From positions 62,001 to 126,000 of the forward strand of contig CAZIUC010000006.1 in NCBI GenBank assembly GCA_964542455.1: 64,000 bases of DNA. The letters run 5' to 3'. Of the stretch, positions 26,536 through 34,986 are shown in pieces. The notes below the pieces were generated by a model. It saw only the letters and a list, made by a program, of their open reading frames with translations. It made no database searches and was not told the DNA's origin. A program made the translations under genes and the position numbers. The stretch is from PFJX01 sp964542455. Lineage in GTDB: Bacteria; Pseudomonadota; Gammaproteobacteria; Burkholderiales; Thiobacillaceae. Position 1 is the first letter of the stretch. Every line of letters begins with the position of its first letter.

Positions 26536-26837
26536 GGGTGGGGGTTCCGGAGGGTCGGTGGCCAGGTTGGGGGGCACCGGGATTTCCGCGAAAAGTGGCT
26601 ATGGTTGGGGCGTATTTTCGCGGCTTTTACGCCGCCGCTACATAACTACCTCGTCCAATGCATGATCCTGGATCAGCCTGGTGCGCCCGAAAGAGGCCGG
26701 TTTCAACCCGGCTTGGCGGTATGGGCGGGCCAAGGCCAGTTATCTGAAAGCCCCGCGCGGCCGGGCTTTCGACGCCGACGGGCGCGAAGGCCAGTAGTCA
26801 GTCAACATAAATCGAATTGCTCGTAGATCGCAGGATG

Positions 26838-26896
26838 TGGTGAGCGCGGCGAACCGCATCAAGTACGGCCGCATTGCATGGTGCGGTTGGCGCGCA
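26838..26896. repeat. Palindromic repeat, family B (copy 2)
   Basis: Left arm 'ggtgagcgcggcgaaccgca' is identical to 1851-1870; the right arm 'gcattgcatggtgcggttgg' is degenerate. It is part of a 765-bp gene-free stretch (26536-27300) that also holds a MITE and a family C repeat. 26590-26800 shows no recognisable gene. Confidence 0.55.
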
Positions 26897-26928
26897 TTTG
26901 CGTCCTTGCGCTTCAACATGACGGGCTA

Positions 26929-27094
26929 CTAGTAGTCCGTTCCACCAAAACGGTGGCAAATGAAATGGATGGATTTTTTCGCCAGGCTAGGCGCAGCCTC
27001 GCCGCCGTATGGGGTATCCGGCAAGGGGATGCAACGACGCATGGCGAAAAAAGGCGCCATTTAATGTCGTCGTTTTGGTGGGACGGACTACTAG
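26929..27094. mobile_element. 166-bp MITE with 24-bp terminal inverted repeats
   Basis: Left end ctagtagtccgttccaccaaaacg (26929-26952) and right end cgttttggtgggacggactactag (27071-27094) are inverted copies with one mismatch. An inner pair, 'ttttttcgcca' and 'tggcgaaaaaa', adds a second stem. No transposase is encoded. CTAG at both ends may be a target duplication or part of the ends. Confidence 0.75.
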
Positions 27095-27240
27095 GCGGAG
27101 TCGCGCTTCGGTCCGCGATTTCTCCGGACCGACCTGTCGGCATTACATGGAACACCGCAGTGGTGGCCGCGCATCTCAAGCGGATCGGCGAAGCGCGGGT
27201 GGACATGTCCGGCGGCTTGCCGGTGCTGTAGCGCCGTTTT

Positions 27241-27299
27241 GTAGCGCCGGCATTCTTGCCGGCGTCTGTTAAAAGAGCCGGCTGGAAGCCGGCGCTACA
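27241..27299. repeat. GCCGGC palindromic repeat, family C (copy 2)
   Basis: 'gtagcgccggcattcttgcc' with the inverted 'ggaagccggcgctac'. It ends just before the stop codon of the response-regulator gene and may act as its transcript end. Confidence 0.8.
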
Positions 27300-27300
27300 T

Positions 27301-28686
27301 TCATTCCCGCACCGTCCGCTCGACCTTGATGTCGAGTTTCTTGATCCGGTGCCACAGGCTGCGCTCGGTGATGCCGAGTTGTCGCGCGGCCTGCGCCTGG
27401 ACGCCGTCGCAGGCTTCCAGGGCGGCGATGATGCCGCGCCGTTCGCGTTCCTCCAGCCAGTTGTCCAGTCCTTCCGCGCCCGGCCCGTCTTCCGCCAGGC
27501 CGGCGGGGAGGGCGCTGCCGTGCACGCGCTCGGGCAGGTCGCTCGCCGCGATCTGGCGACCGCGACAGGAGAGCAGGGCGCGTTCCACCGCGTTGCGCAG
27601 TTCCCGCACGTTGCCCGGCCAGCCGTAGTGGGCGAGGGCGCTTAGGGCGGCCTCGGAGAAGCCTTCCACCGGTTTGTCCATCTCGGCGCGCAATTCAGCG
27701 AGGAAGGCATGTGCCAGTTCCGCGACGTCTTCCCGGCGCTCGCGCAGCGGCGGGACATGGATGGTGTAGACGTCGAGCCGGTAGTAGAGATCTTCCCGGA
27801 ACGCGCCCTCGCGTACCCGTGCCGGCAGATCGCGGTTGGTGGCGGCGATGACCCGCACATCGGCGCGGCGCACCGCGTCGCTGCCCAGCGGCGAGAACTC
27901 GCGCTCCTGCAATACCCGCAGCAGCTTGCCTTGCAGCGCCAGTTCCAGGTCGCCGATCTCGTCCAGGAACAGGGTGCCGCCGCTGGCCTGTTCCAGCCGG
28001 CCGAGGCGGTTGTGGGTGGCGCCGGTGAAGGCGCCGCGCACGTAGCCGAACAATTCGCTTTCCATCAGGTCGCGCGGGATTGCGGAGCAGTTGATGGCCA
28101 CCCACGGCTGCTCGGCGCGCGGGCCGCGCTCGTGGATGCAGTGGGCCACCGCTTCCTTGCCGGTGCCGCTCTCGCCGGTAATGAGTATGTTGCTGCGATA
28201 GGGCGCCACCCGCAGGATGTCCTCGCGCAGGCGCCGCATCGCCGGGCCGTCGCCGATCAGGCGGCGGCGCGGCTGGGCGTCGTTGACCATGGCGTGCAGG
28301 CGCAGGTTCTCGCGCAGCAGTCCGTGCAGGCGCAGCGCGCTCTCGATCGCCAGTTGCAATTCCTCGGTCTCGAACGGCTTGGTCAGGTAGTTGGCGGCGC
28401 CGGCCTGGATGCATTCGATGGCGGAGCGGATCGAGCCGAAGGCGGTGAGCACGATCACCGGCAGTTCCGGCCGCTCGCGCTTGCAGTGGGCCACCAGTTC
28501 CTCGCCGCGCATGCCGGGCAGCTTGAGGTCGGTGAGCACCACCGCCAGGTCGGGGTCGCCGAGATGGGCCAGGGCCGCTTCCGCCGAGCCGGCGCCGAGC
28601 ACGCGATAGCCCGCGTCCTCCAGCGCCATGCGGATCACCATGAGCATGTTGGGTTCGTCTTCCACCACCAGGATGGTGTGTTGCAT
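27301..28686 (-). CDS. NtrC-family sigma-54-dependent response regulator
   Basis: 461 residues. Receiver domain with phospho-acceptor Asp53 ('VVLTDLKLPGM'), Thr81 and Lys103. AAA+ domain with Walker A GESGTGKE (171-178), the sigma-54 contact loop GAFTGA (218-223), Walker B 'LFLDEIGD' and arginine-rich sensors. C-terminal Fis-type helix-turn-helix ('QAQAARQLGITERSLWHRIKKL'). All residues needed for activating RNA polymerase-sigma-54 are present. It overlaps the kinase gene by 1 base. A sigma-54 promoter lies just beyond the kinase start, upstream of the divergent SEL1 gene, a probable target. Confidence 0.93.
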   Translation of the reverse strand: MQHTILVVEDEPNMLMVIRMALEDAGYRVLGAGSAEAALAHLGDPDLAVVLTDLKLPGMRGEELVAHCKRERPELPVIVLTAFGSIRSAIECIQAGAANYLTKPFETEELQLAIESALRLHGLLRENLRLHAMVNDAQPRRRLIGDGPAMRRLREDILRVAPYRSNILITGESGTGKEAVAHCIHERGPRAEQPWVAINCSAIPRDLMESELFGYVRGAFTGATHNRLGRLEQASGGTLFLDEIGDLELALQGKLLRVLQEREFSPLGSDAVRRADVRVIAATNRDLPARVREGAFREDLYYRLDVYTIHVPPLRERREDVAELAHAFLAELRAEMDKPVEGFSEAALSALAHYGWPGNVRELRNAVERALLSCRGRQIAASDLPERVHGSALPAGLAEDGPGAEGLDNWLEERERRGIIAALEACDGVQAQAARQLGITERSLWHRIKKLDIKVERTVRE

Positions 28687-30428
28687 CAGTTCTCCTCCGA
28701 GGGGGTCGGGAAACGCATCACGAAACCGGCGCCGCCGCCAGCCGCCGGGGCGTACTCCAGGCTCGCGCCGTTGGCCTCCGCCAGGGTGCTGGCGATGGTC
28801 AGGCCCAGCCCGCTGCCATGAATCTTGCTGGTGAAAAAGGGCTCGAACAGACGCGGAATCCGCTCCACCGGCACGCCCGGCCCATTGTCTTCCAGGGTCA
28901 CGCAGAGCGCGCCCGCTTCCACCCAGGAGCGCAAGGTCAAGCGTGCCGAAGCCTCGCCGATGGCTTGCAAGGCGTTGTTGATGAGGTTGCTCCAGGCCTG
29001 CTGCAACAGTTCCGCGTCGGCCAGTACCTGGCGCTCGCCGTGCCGGTAATCGCGCGCCACCTCGACATCCGGCCGCCCGGCCAGCATCAGGCGCAGCGCC
29101 CGCTCCAGCGGTTCCTGCGGCGCGATCGGCGCGAATACGGGTTTGCGATGCCGGGCGAGTTGCTGGAAGTCGCGCAGCAGGCCGTTGAGGCGCGCGGTCT
29201 CCTCGCGAATCATGCGGGTGAGGTCGGCCATGCGTTCGGGGTTGCCGACGGCCTTGTCGAGCAGTTGCGCGGCGGTGTTGATGACGCCGATGGGATTGCG
29301 GATCTCATGTGCCATGGCCAGGGACAACTCGCCCAGGGCGGCGATCTTGTCGCGCTGGAACTGGCGCTGGCGCGCGTCGCGCGCCTCGCGCAAGCGGGTG
29401 GCCATGGTGTTGAAGGCACTCGCCAGATCGGCCAGTTCATCCTTGCCGCGCACCGGCAACGCGGCACGGAAATCCTGTGCCGCCACCCGCAACACGCCGT
29501 CGCGCAGGGCTTCCACCGGACGCACCACGAAGCGGCTCAGAAGCAGGCCGGTGACGGCCGCCAGCAGGCTGCCGAGCAGGGTGATGGCGAGGGTGAGCGC
29601 GTAGCGGTCGGTGAGGATCGCGTCGCCCTTGCGGTGGGCCAGGCCACTGAACAGCACCGCTTCCACCTGGCCGCCGGAATCCACCACCGGGGTGTACAAG
29701 CCCCAGTACTGGCCCTCCTCGGCGTCGGCGCTGAAATATTCCTCGCGCCGCTGCAACCGGGTGAACGCGTCGCTGGGCAAGCGCAGGCGTAGCGGCGCGC
29801 TTTCCTCCTCGGAAAAGGCTTTCGCGAAGTCGTCGCCCTGGGGATAGAACAGTCGCGTCTTGAGGCCGCTGGTCAGGCCCAGGCGTTGCATCAGGGGTTT
29901 GTCGAAGAGGGTGCCGAGAACCACCCGGTAGCGCGGCGGGGAGCGTCGCGGCGCTTCCACCACCGTCACCGCCGCCAGCAGATGGCGGTCGCCTTTGCCC
30001 ACCCGCACCACTGCCTGGTCGTGCCCCGCCCGCGGCCGCCACGGCATGCTCACCGGCGCGGAGGAGTAGAGCAGGCGGCCATCCAGCGCGTAGATCTGCG
30101 CGAAGCTGATACCCAGTTCCCGCGCCAGGGGGGCCAGGCGCCGGGAAATCAGGGGGTGGGCGGTGTCGGCTTCCCAGACGTCGTGGTTGAGGTCTTCCAG
30201 GACATCGGCGAAAAGCTGGCCGTTGTGATGCAGGGTCTGGAGCCAGTCCAGGTTCATCCGCGCGGACTCGCGCAATCCGCTTTCGATGGAGGCGTCCATG
30301 CGCGAAGTCACCCAGGTGGCGGTGAGCATGCCGGTGACCAGCATGGGCACGACGATGATCACCAACACCACCCCGAGCACTTTGCGCTGCAGACGATTGA
30401 CGCGGAACCAGGCGGTGAGGCTACGCAT
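28686..30428 (-). CDS. Membrane sensor histidine kinase
   Basis: 580 residues from the ATG at 30428. TM1 about 17-40, a periplasmic dCache-like sensor about 41-272, TM2 about 275-300, HAMP about 300-350, H-box 'LSLAMAHEIRNPIGVI' with His374, and ATPase blocks 'LINNALQAIGEA', 'DNGPGVPVERI' and 'GSGLGLTIAST'. It is the partner of the downstream NtrC-type regulator (stop/start overlap). The signal is unknown. The short upstream region contains three near copies of 'ctacgc-atgcgtag', possibly operator-like. Confidence 0.92.
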   Translation of the reverse strand: MRSLTAWFRVNRLQRKVLGVVLVIIVVPMLVTGMLTATWVTSRMDASIESGLRESARMNLDWLQTLHHNGQLFADVLEDLNHDVWEADTAHPLISRRLAPLARELGISFAQIYALDGRLLYSSAPVSMPWRPRAGHDQAVVRVGKGDRHLLAAVTVVEAPRRSPPRYRVVLGTLFDKPLMQRLGLTSGLKTRLFYPQGDDFAKAFSEEESAPLRLRLPSDAFTRLQRREEYFSADAEEGQYWGLYTPVVDSGGQVEAVLFSGLAHRKGDAILTDRYALTLAITLLGSLLAAVTGLLLSRFVVRPVEALRDGVLRVAAQDFRAALPVRGKDELADLASAFNTMATRLREARDARQRQFQRDKIAALGELSLAMAHEIRNPIGVINTAAQLLDKAVGNPERMADLTRMIREETARLNGLLRDFQQLARHRKPVFAPIAPQEPLERALRLMLAGRPDVEVARDYRHGERQVLADAELLQQAWSNLINNALQAIGEASARLTLRSWVEAGALCVTLEDNGPGVPVERIPRLFEPFFTSKIHGSGLGLTIASTLAEANGASLEYAPAAGGGAGFVMRFPTPSEEN

Positions 30429-30531
30429 TGCGTAGAGTCCTACGCGATGCGTAGCGTGGCGCATCCGGGATGAGTATTAGGGATGTGTTCAACTTGATGA
30501 TTAATAAAAGAAATATTGTTAATTTAAGGGG

Positions 30532-30547
30532 TGGCCCGATGCTTGCT
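30532..30547 (+). promoter_or_regulatory. Sigma-54 promoter upstream of the SEL1-repeat gene
   Basis: TGGCCC-gatgc-TTGCT matches the -24/-12 consensus TGGCAC-N5-TTGCW with correct GG-to-GC spacing. It lies 47 bp before the ATG at 30594 and faces away from the NtrC-type two-component genes. Confidence 0.75.
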
Positions 30548-30593
30548 AAAGGAATGGTGAATAGCGATTTCCATCCACTTAGCGAGGTCTAAC

Positions 30594-31583
30594 ATGCGTC
30601 TTTTTAACGATGTCCGCAAGCACCTGATGCCCCGGCAACTCGGGGTTGTCGCCGGCGATTCCCTGTACGGGGCCTACCATCGGTCACCTGTGGCCGTTCC
30701 CCGCACCATCTGGTTCGCGCTTGGCGGCATCGCCCTGGCTGTCGCCCTGCTGGCCGCCGCGCCACGTCATTCCGCCGCCGAGGCCGATGCCGATCAATTG
30801 CTGCATCGCGCCGCCGCCGGTTCCAGCAGTTCGCAATTGATGCTCGGCCTGGCTTATCGTGACGGCCGCTACGGCCTGCCGCGCGACAGCCATGCCGCCG
30901 CCGGCTGGTTGACCCGCGCCGCGCAATCCGGCAACGCCTATGCCGCCGCCATGCTGGGCGATGCCTATGCCCGGGGCGAAGGCGTCGCCTTGGACCTGAA
31001 CGCCGCGCAAAACTGGTGGCGCCAGGCCGCCCTGGCGGGCAATGTCCACGCCGAATCCCGCCTCGGCCTGTCTCTGGCCAGTCGTTCGGCCAGCCAGGCG
31101 CAACGCGACGAAAGCCGCCGCTGGCTGCAACGCGCCGCCGTCGGAGGCGATGCCCAGGCCCGTCAGGCTTTGGGCATCGAGGTACCCATCGCCACGCCGG
31201 TCGCGGACCAGATCGACCGCGACCTCGGAGTTACCCAGGGCCACAGCCTGATGGGTGACGTGGAGCGGGTGGCGCTGGACGACAACCCGAGCGGGCAATC
31301 GATAGCGGATCTGAAGCAACGCGCCCTGAGTGGTGACAACGTGGCCGAGTTTCAGCTTGCCATGCGTTACCGCGACGGTGCCTGGGGGGTGGATACCGAC
31401 CCGAAGCTGGCTTTGATCTGGTTGCAACGGGCCGCCGAGCATGGCAACCCGGTGGCGATGGATAGCCTCGCCGAGGCTTATGGCCAGGGCCATCTTGACC
31501 TGATGCGCAATCCGGCCGAAGCCGCCGCATGGCATCGGCGCGCCGACCTGGCGCGCGCCGAACCACTCGCCGGCCAACGGTGA
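30594..31583 (+). CDS. SEL1-repeat (TPR-like) exported protein
   Basis: 329 residues. A hydrophobic segment at about 39-58 ('IWFALGGIALAVALLAAAP') serves as membrane anchor or signal. Several SEL1-like units follow: 'SSSQLMLGLAYRDGRYGLPRD', 'GNAYAAAMLGDAYARGEGVALD', 'NVHAESRLGLSLASRS', a spacer, then 'NVAEFQLAMRYRDGAWGVDTD' and 'NPVAMDSLAEAYGQGHLDLMRN'. SEL1 proteins are scaffolds for protein complexes. GAGG is 6 nt upstream of the ATG. It is first gene behind the sigma-54 promoter, followed at once by the DUF599 gene. Confidence 0.85.
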   Translation: MRLFNDVRKHLMPRQLGVVAGDSLYGAYHRSPVAVPRTIWFALGGIALAVALLAAAPRHSAAEADADQLLHRAAAGSSSSQLMLGLAYRDGRYGLPRDSHAAAGWLTRAAQSGNAYAAAMLGDAYARGEGVALDLNAAQNWWRQAALAGNVHAESRLGLSLASRSASQAQRDESRRWLQRAAVGGDAQARQALGIEVPIATPVADQIDRDLGVTQGHSLMGDVERVALDDNPSGQSIADLKQRALSGDNVAEFQLAMRYRDGAWGVDTDPKLALIWLQRAAEHGNPVAMDSLAEAYGQGHLDLMRNPAEAAAWHRRADLARAEPLAGQR

Positions 31584-31597
31584 TGGAGGTGGAAAAC

Positions 31598-32377
31598 ATG
31601 TATGAAGCACTCTCCAACTCCACCTGGCTGACGGGTTCCGGCCCCGATGAACTGGCCTTCCTGTTCAGCGTCTGTCTGGTTGCCGCTTATTACCTGCACA
31701 TGCGCCAGCGCATCCAGCAGGACCCGCACTATTCCATTCATGCCGTCAACGCGCTGGCCCGCAGGCTCTGGGTCGAAAACGTCATGTCGACGCCGGGCAA
31801 GGACGTGATGGCGGTGCAGACCCTGCGCAACTTCATCATGGTCGGCATCATGATGGCGTCCACCACCGCGCTGCTGATCATGGGCACGCTCACGCTCTCC
31901 GGGCAGGCCGAGAACATCGTCCGCAGTTGGCACATCCTGGGCAGCTATGGCTCGCACTCGGCGGCGCTGTGGATATTCAAGGTGATCTGTCTGCTGGCCG
32001 ACTTCCTGGTGGCTTTCTTCGCCTATGTCATGTCGATGCGCCTGGCCACCCATGTCGTGTTCATGCTCAACGTGCCGCGCCAGGGGCAGGGCGCGCATCC
32101 CGGCCTGTCGTCGGAATCGGTAGCGCAACGCCTTATTCAGGCGGGCAACATGGTCGCCATCGGCATGCGCGCGTTCCTGTTCGCGGTGCCCATCGTGTTC
32201 TGGCTGTTCGGCCCCCTGTTCCTGGCGCTCGCCAGCGTCGGCCTGGTTTTCTTCCTCTATCACCTGGACAGGAATGAGGCGGCGGACAGCCGAAGCTCGT
32301 TGCGGACGCCCGACTCGACTCCAGCCAGGGAGGACGCGCGCGAACCCGGCCTGGGCCACGCCCTGGGCAATTTCTAA
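31598..32377 (+). CDS. DUF599 family membrane protein
   Basis: 259 residues with about four membrane helices ('ELAFLFSVCLVAAYYLHM', 'FIMVGIMMASTTALLIMGTL', 'IFKVICLLADFLVAFFAYVMSM', 'FLFAVPIVFWLFGPLFLAL'). The early 'RLWVENVM' and 'DVMAVQTLRN' motifs are typical of DUF599. The start at 31598 has GGAGG 9 nt upstream; an in-frame ATG at 31583 overlaps the preceding stop. It is co-transcribed with the SEL1 gene under the sigma-54 promoter. No biochemical role is known. Confidence 0.85.
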   Translation: MYEALSNSTWLTGSGPDELAFLFSVCLVAAYYLHMRQRIQQDPHYSIHAVNALARRLWVENVMSTPGKDVMAVQTLRNFIMVGIMMASTTALLIMGTLTLSGQAENIVRSWHILGSYGSHSAALWIFKVICLLADFLVAFFAYVMSMRLATHVVFMLNVPRQGQGAHPGLSSESVAQRLIQAGNMVAIGMRAFLFAVPIVFWLFGPLFLALASVGLVFFLYHLDRNEAADSRSSLRTPDSTPAREDAREPGLGHALGNF

Positions 32378-32523
32378 AGTTCGGCCAGGGCCTCGGCCCG
32401 CGTCGCGCGGGCATGGCGGATGACCGGGTCGAGCGCCTAAGGCCAGCGGTCGGGGAGGCTGGCCATGCCTTAAACCGCGCCGGCCAGCATGCCGGCGATG
32501 GCGCCGATTGTGTGGACGTGGCC
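32374..32523 (-). pseudogene. draG: 3' fragment of draG (dinitrogenase reductase-activating glycohydrolase)
   Basis: The minus-strand frame reads 'TIGAIAGMLAGAV-stop-GMASLPDRWP-stop-ALDPVIRHARATRAEALAEL'. This is the C-terminal pattern of ADP-ribosylglycohydrolases (normally DTDTIGAIAGxLAGA followed by a conserved P-x-RW-x-x-LD). Two stop codons interrupt it and the N-terminal four-fifths are missing. It is fused to a nifB fragment, indicating a deletion between the two genes. DraG reverses ADP-ribosylation of nitrogenase reductase in diazotrophs. The call rests on a short motif. Confidence 0.6.
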
Positions 32524-32709
32524 GCCATGACTTTCTTCACCGCCTGTTCTGGAGTCAGCACCTCGGAGACCACGCCGGGGCGCCACTCGTTGGAGCAGTC
32601 GTATTTGCGGCTGCGGTAATGGCACTGGATGTTGCAGGCCGGCGCCAGCGCCACCGGACTTTGCAACTGAGTCGGCAGAGTCGCTGGTATTGAGTACTGG
32701 CAGCTCCAC
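32517..32709 (-). pseudogene. nifB: 5' fragment of nifB (FeMo-cofactor radical SAM protein)
   Basis: The ATG at 32709 begins MELPVLNTS, a typical NifB start. After a deletion and frameshift comes 'ALAPACNIQCHYRSRKYDC' and 'SNEWRPGVVSEVLTPEQAVKKV', clearly the NifB radical-SAM region (normally CNIQCNYCNRKYDC). The third cluster cysteine has become Arg, the frame is broken and everything after about residue 80 is missing, so no FeMo-cofactor could be made from it. A sigma-54 promoter and a NifA-type site still precede it. Confidence 0.85.
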
Positions 32710-32743
32710 GAGGCGTCCTCCGGAAATCGACGACCTGACCGTC

Positions 32744-32758
32744 GCAAGCCCCGTGCCC
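32744..32758 (-). promoter_or_regulatory. Relic sigma-54 promoter of nifB
   Basis: On the minus strand GGGCAC-ggggc-TTGC matches TGGCAC-N5-TTGC except for the first base, with exact GG-to-GC spacing. It is 35 bp upstream of the nifB fragment's ATG. Confidence 0.7.
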
Positions 32759-32819
32759 GCCTATGTTTGGTTTTACCTGGTTGTTTTTACTGGGTATTCA
32801 AGTTTTGTGGCACGCCGCC

Positions 32820-32835
32820 TGTCACAAACTGCACA
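32820..32835. promoter_or_regulatory. NifA-type upstream activator site
   Basis: TGT-N10-ACA (tgt cacaaactgc aca), the consensus NifA binding site. It sits about 60 bp upstream of the -24 element of the relic nifB promoter, a normal distance. The motif is short, so its value comes from its position. Confidence 0.55.
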
Positions 32836-32917
32836 GGCAAAAGCGCGCGAGTTGCGGTGAAGGCGACAAATCCATCAACCCGGCACAGGTTAGGATGTAT
32901 CGCGAAACTCACTCTAA

Positions 32918-33397
32918 ATGTCGCCTTCCATGCTCAAGCCTTTCCTGACTTGCCTGTTGTTTACCCTCTCCTTTGCCGTCGTCGTGCCGGCGGGTGCCGA
33001 GGATGCCGTCTGCGCCGAGGCGGTACGCGCGCTGCAACCCGCCAGTGTGTTCGGCGCGTCGGCGAGCTGCATATCCAGCCAGCCGGCGTTCTGTGAGGCG
33101 CTTGGGAGACTTCCACCGGAGCGCTTTGAAACGCTCGCCACCCTGCTCGAGGCCACCCCGAATAGCCTGCCCGCCAGGCAGATGGAGGCGGCGTTGAGCG
33201 CTTGCGGCCTCGACTATGCCGCGCTGCATGATCGGCAATGCCAGTCCGCCTATGGCCACGAAGAGATCGGTTTCGTCCTGCGCCATTGTCCCTTCGAGGC
33301 CTGGGCGCTGGCGCGCGCTCAGTGCGAGCGCAACCTCGACACCATCTCTCCGCGCTATTACGAACTGTGCCTCCGCTTCGGTCGACCTGTGCCGTGA
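32918..33397 (+). CDS. Secreted Cys-rich protein of unknown function
   Basis: 159 residues with a signal peptide ending at 'VVVPAGAE' (about residue 27). The mature part contains eight cysteines ('EDAVCAEAV', 'SASCISS', 'FCEALGRL', 'LSACGLDY', 'DRQCQSAY', 'LRHCPFEAW', 'RAQCERNL', 'YELCLRFG'), suggesting a disulfide-stapled periplasmic protein. The start is either 32918 or the ATG at 32930. It precedes two cytochrome c genes. Family not recognised. Confidence 0.65.
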   Translation: MSPSMLKPFLTCLLFTLSFAVVVPAGAEDAVCAEAVRALQPASVFGASASCISSQPAFCEALGRLPPERFETLATLLEATPNSLPARQMEAALSACGLDYAALHDRQCQSAYGHEEIGFVLRHCPFEAWALARAQCERNLDTISPRYYELCLRFGRPVP

Positions 33398-33530
33398 TGA
33401 ATCAGGCCTGAGTGGCTGACAGCCGCCTGCTGGTTGCAAATTGATGGGGGTCAATCGCCCGGTACGGTTCAACTCCTTCCCTTGGCCGCCTGTGTAACGT
33501 TCGCGGTTCGTCTTCCCTTGGAAAATCACC

Positions 33531-34154
33531 ATGACTGTGAAATGCAAGGCTTCGATGGTCGCCCTCGCGCTGTTGGCGAGCGGCGTCACCATCGCCATCG
33601 CCGCGGAAAAGGTCCAGGGCGATCCAGCCAAGGCCGAGTCCATCGTTGCCAGCGCGTGCGCCTCCTGCCATGGGCTTGACGGCAACAGCCCGGTGCCCGG
33701 TTTTCCGAAACTGGCGGGCCAGTCGCCCGTGTATCTGCTGCGGGAATTGAAGGAATTCAAACTGGAACACCGAAAGAGCGAGGCCATGGCCCCCTTCATC
33801 GCCAATTTGTCCGAGCAGGATCTGGCCAACCTCGCGCTCTATTTCGCGGCCCGGCAACCCACGCCGGGCGTGGTCACCAAGCCGGAACTGGTGGCGGCCG
33901 GCAAGAAAATCTATCTCGAGGGCAATTCGGACAGCGGTGTGCCTTCCTGCGATGGCTGCCACGCACAGGACGGCGCCGGTTCAGACCGATTTCCGCGCGT
34001 CGCCGGACAGGACGTGGAGTACACGCTGGCACAGATCAAGCTCTATGCGGAACACGTGCGCAAGAATGGGATCAAGGCGATGCGCATCGTCGCGGAACGC
34101 CTGACGGAGCTCGAAGCCGAGGCCGTTGCCCAGTATCTGGCCAGTTTGAAATAA
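33531..34154 (+). CDS. Diheme cytochrome c (c4-like), first of two
   Basis: 207 residues, signal peptide to about Ala24. Two covalent heme motifs, CASCH (about 43-47) and CDGCH (about 141-145), lie in two similar halves: 'FPKLAGQSPVYLLRELKEFK' and 'FPRVAGQDVEYTLAQIKLYA', the hallmark of cytochrome c4-type electron carriers of the periplasm. The gene is 12 nt upstream of another diheme cytochrome gene, so the two are likely co-expressed and act together. Confidence 0.9.
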   Translation: MTVKCKASMVALALLASGVTIAIAAEKVQGDPAKAESIVASACASCHGLDGNSPVPGFPKLAGQSPVYLLRELKEFKLEHRKSEAMAPFIANLSEQDLANLALYFAARQPTPGVVTKPELVAAGKKIYLEGNSDSGVPSCDGCHAQDGAGSDRFPRVAGQDVEYTLAQIKLYAEHVRKNGIKAMRIVAERLTELEAEAVAQYLASLK

Positions 34155-34175
34155 CCCTTCGCAAGGATGAGTCCC

Positions 34176-34871
34176 ATGAAATTCGCCTCGATCTTTATCG
34201 CGCTCGGCGTGTTCGTCGCTCCGCATGCCCTCGCCGAATCCACTGCCTTGCCCCACGCCACCGGCATCGAGTCGAAAAACTATGTATGGAACACGCGGGA
34301 CCAGGAGCTGGAGCGTCTTCTCAAGTGCGCGGGCGACAAGGAACGTGGGCAGGTGGCGTATGAGATTTGTCGCGGCTGCCATAAAAACCACGCCGAGGGC
34401 CGCCCCGATGCGGGCTATCCGCAACTCGCGGGACAACACGTATCTGTGCTGATCAAACAGATGGCGGATGTGCGCCGGGGTCTCCGGGATAACCCCCGTA
34501 TGCACCCGTTCATCGAGGCTAGCTCCGTGCCCCTGGGCGAGATTCCGGATATGGCGGCCTATTTGCACAGCCTGCCGGTGCCGACCAGCAACCGCAAGGG
34601 GCCGGGCGGCGATCTTGCCCGGGGCAAGGCCTTGTATGGCAAGGACTGCGTGTCCTGCCACGGCGATGCTGGAGAGGGGGATGCCGCCGAGTTCTATCCC
34701 AAGGTGGCCAGCCAGCATTACCCCTATCTTTATCGTGAATCCCTCGATATCCGCGACCTGATGCGGCGCAATGCCAATCCCAAGATGGTCAGGGTGCTGA
34801 AGGGATATAGCGACGAGGACATCGAGGCGGTCAGCGACTATATGTCGCGTTTGCCCCCGGTCAACGATTAA
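34176..34871 (+). CDS. Diheme cytochrome c (c4-like), second of two
   Basis: 231 residues, signal peptide to Ala about 20. Heme motifs CRGCH and CVSCH, with 'YPQLAGQHVSVLIKQMADVR' and 'YPKVASQHYPYLYRESLDIRD' after them. AAGGA 9 nt upstream supports the ATG at 34176 rather than the one at 34167. Partner of the preceding cytochrome. Both may feed a terminal oxidase or reductase located elsewhere. The genes are intact although flanked on both sides by dead nif genes. Confidence 0.9.
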   Translation: MKFASIFIALGVFVAPHALAESTALPHATGIESKNYVWNTRDQELERLLKCAGDKERGQVAYEICRGCHKNHAEGRPDAGYPQLAGQHVSVLIKQMADVRRGLRDNPRMHPFIEASSVPLGEIPDMAAYLHSLPVPTSNRKGPGGDLARGKALYGKDCVSCHGDAGEGDAAEFYPKVASQHYPYLYRESLDIRDLMRRNANPKMVRVLKGYSDEDIEAVSDYMSRLPPVND

Positions 34872-34986
34872 GACGACGGCACGACCAGTCTCGGCGTGCC
34901 CGCGCCGGCAGCAATAATAGTCCGGCCGCCGTGAAGAGGGCGGACAGCATCTATACCGAGTCGGCTCAGGTGGGGGAGTTCACACT

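Noticed and set aside
26590..26800. Possible remnant of a NiFe-hydrogenase large subunit ('KASYLKAPR')
   Set aside because: The similarity is limited to a few residues; no cysteine motifs or consistent frame, so it could be chance.
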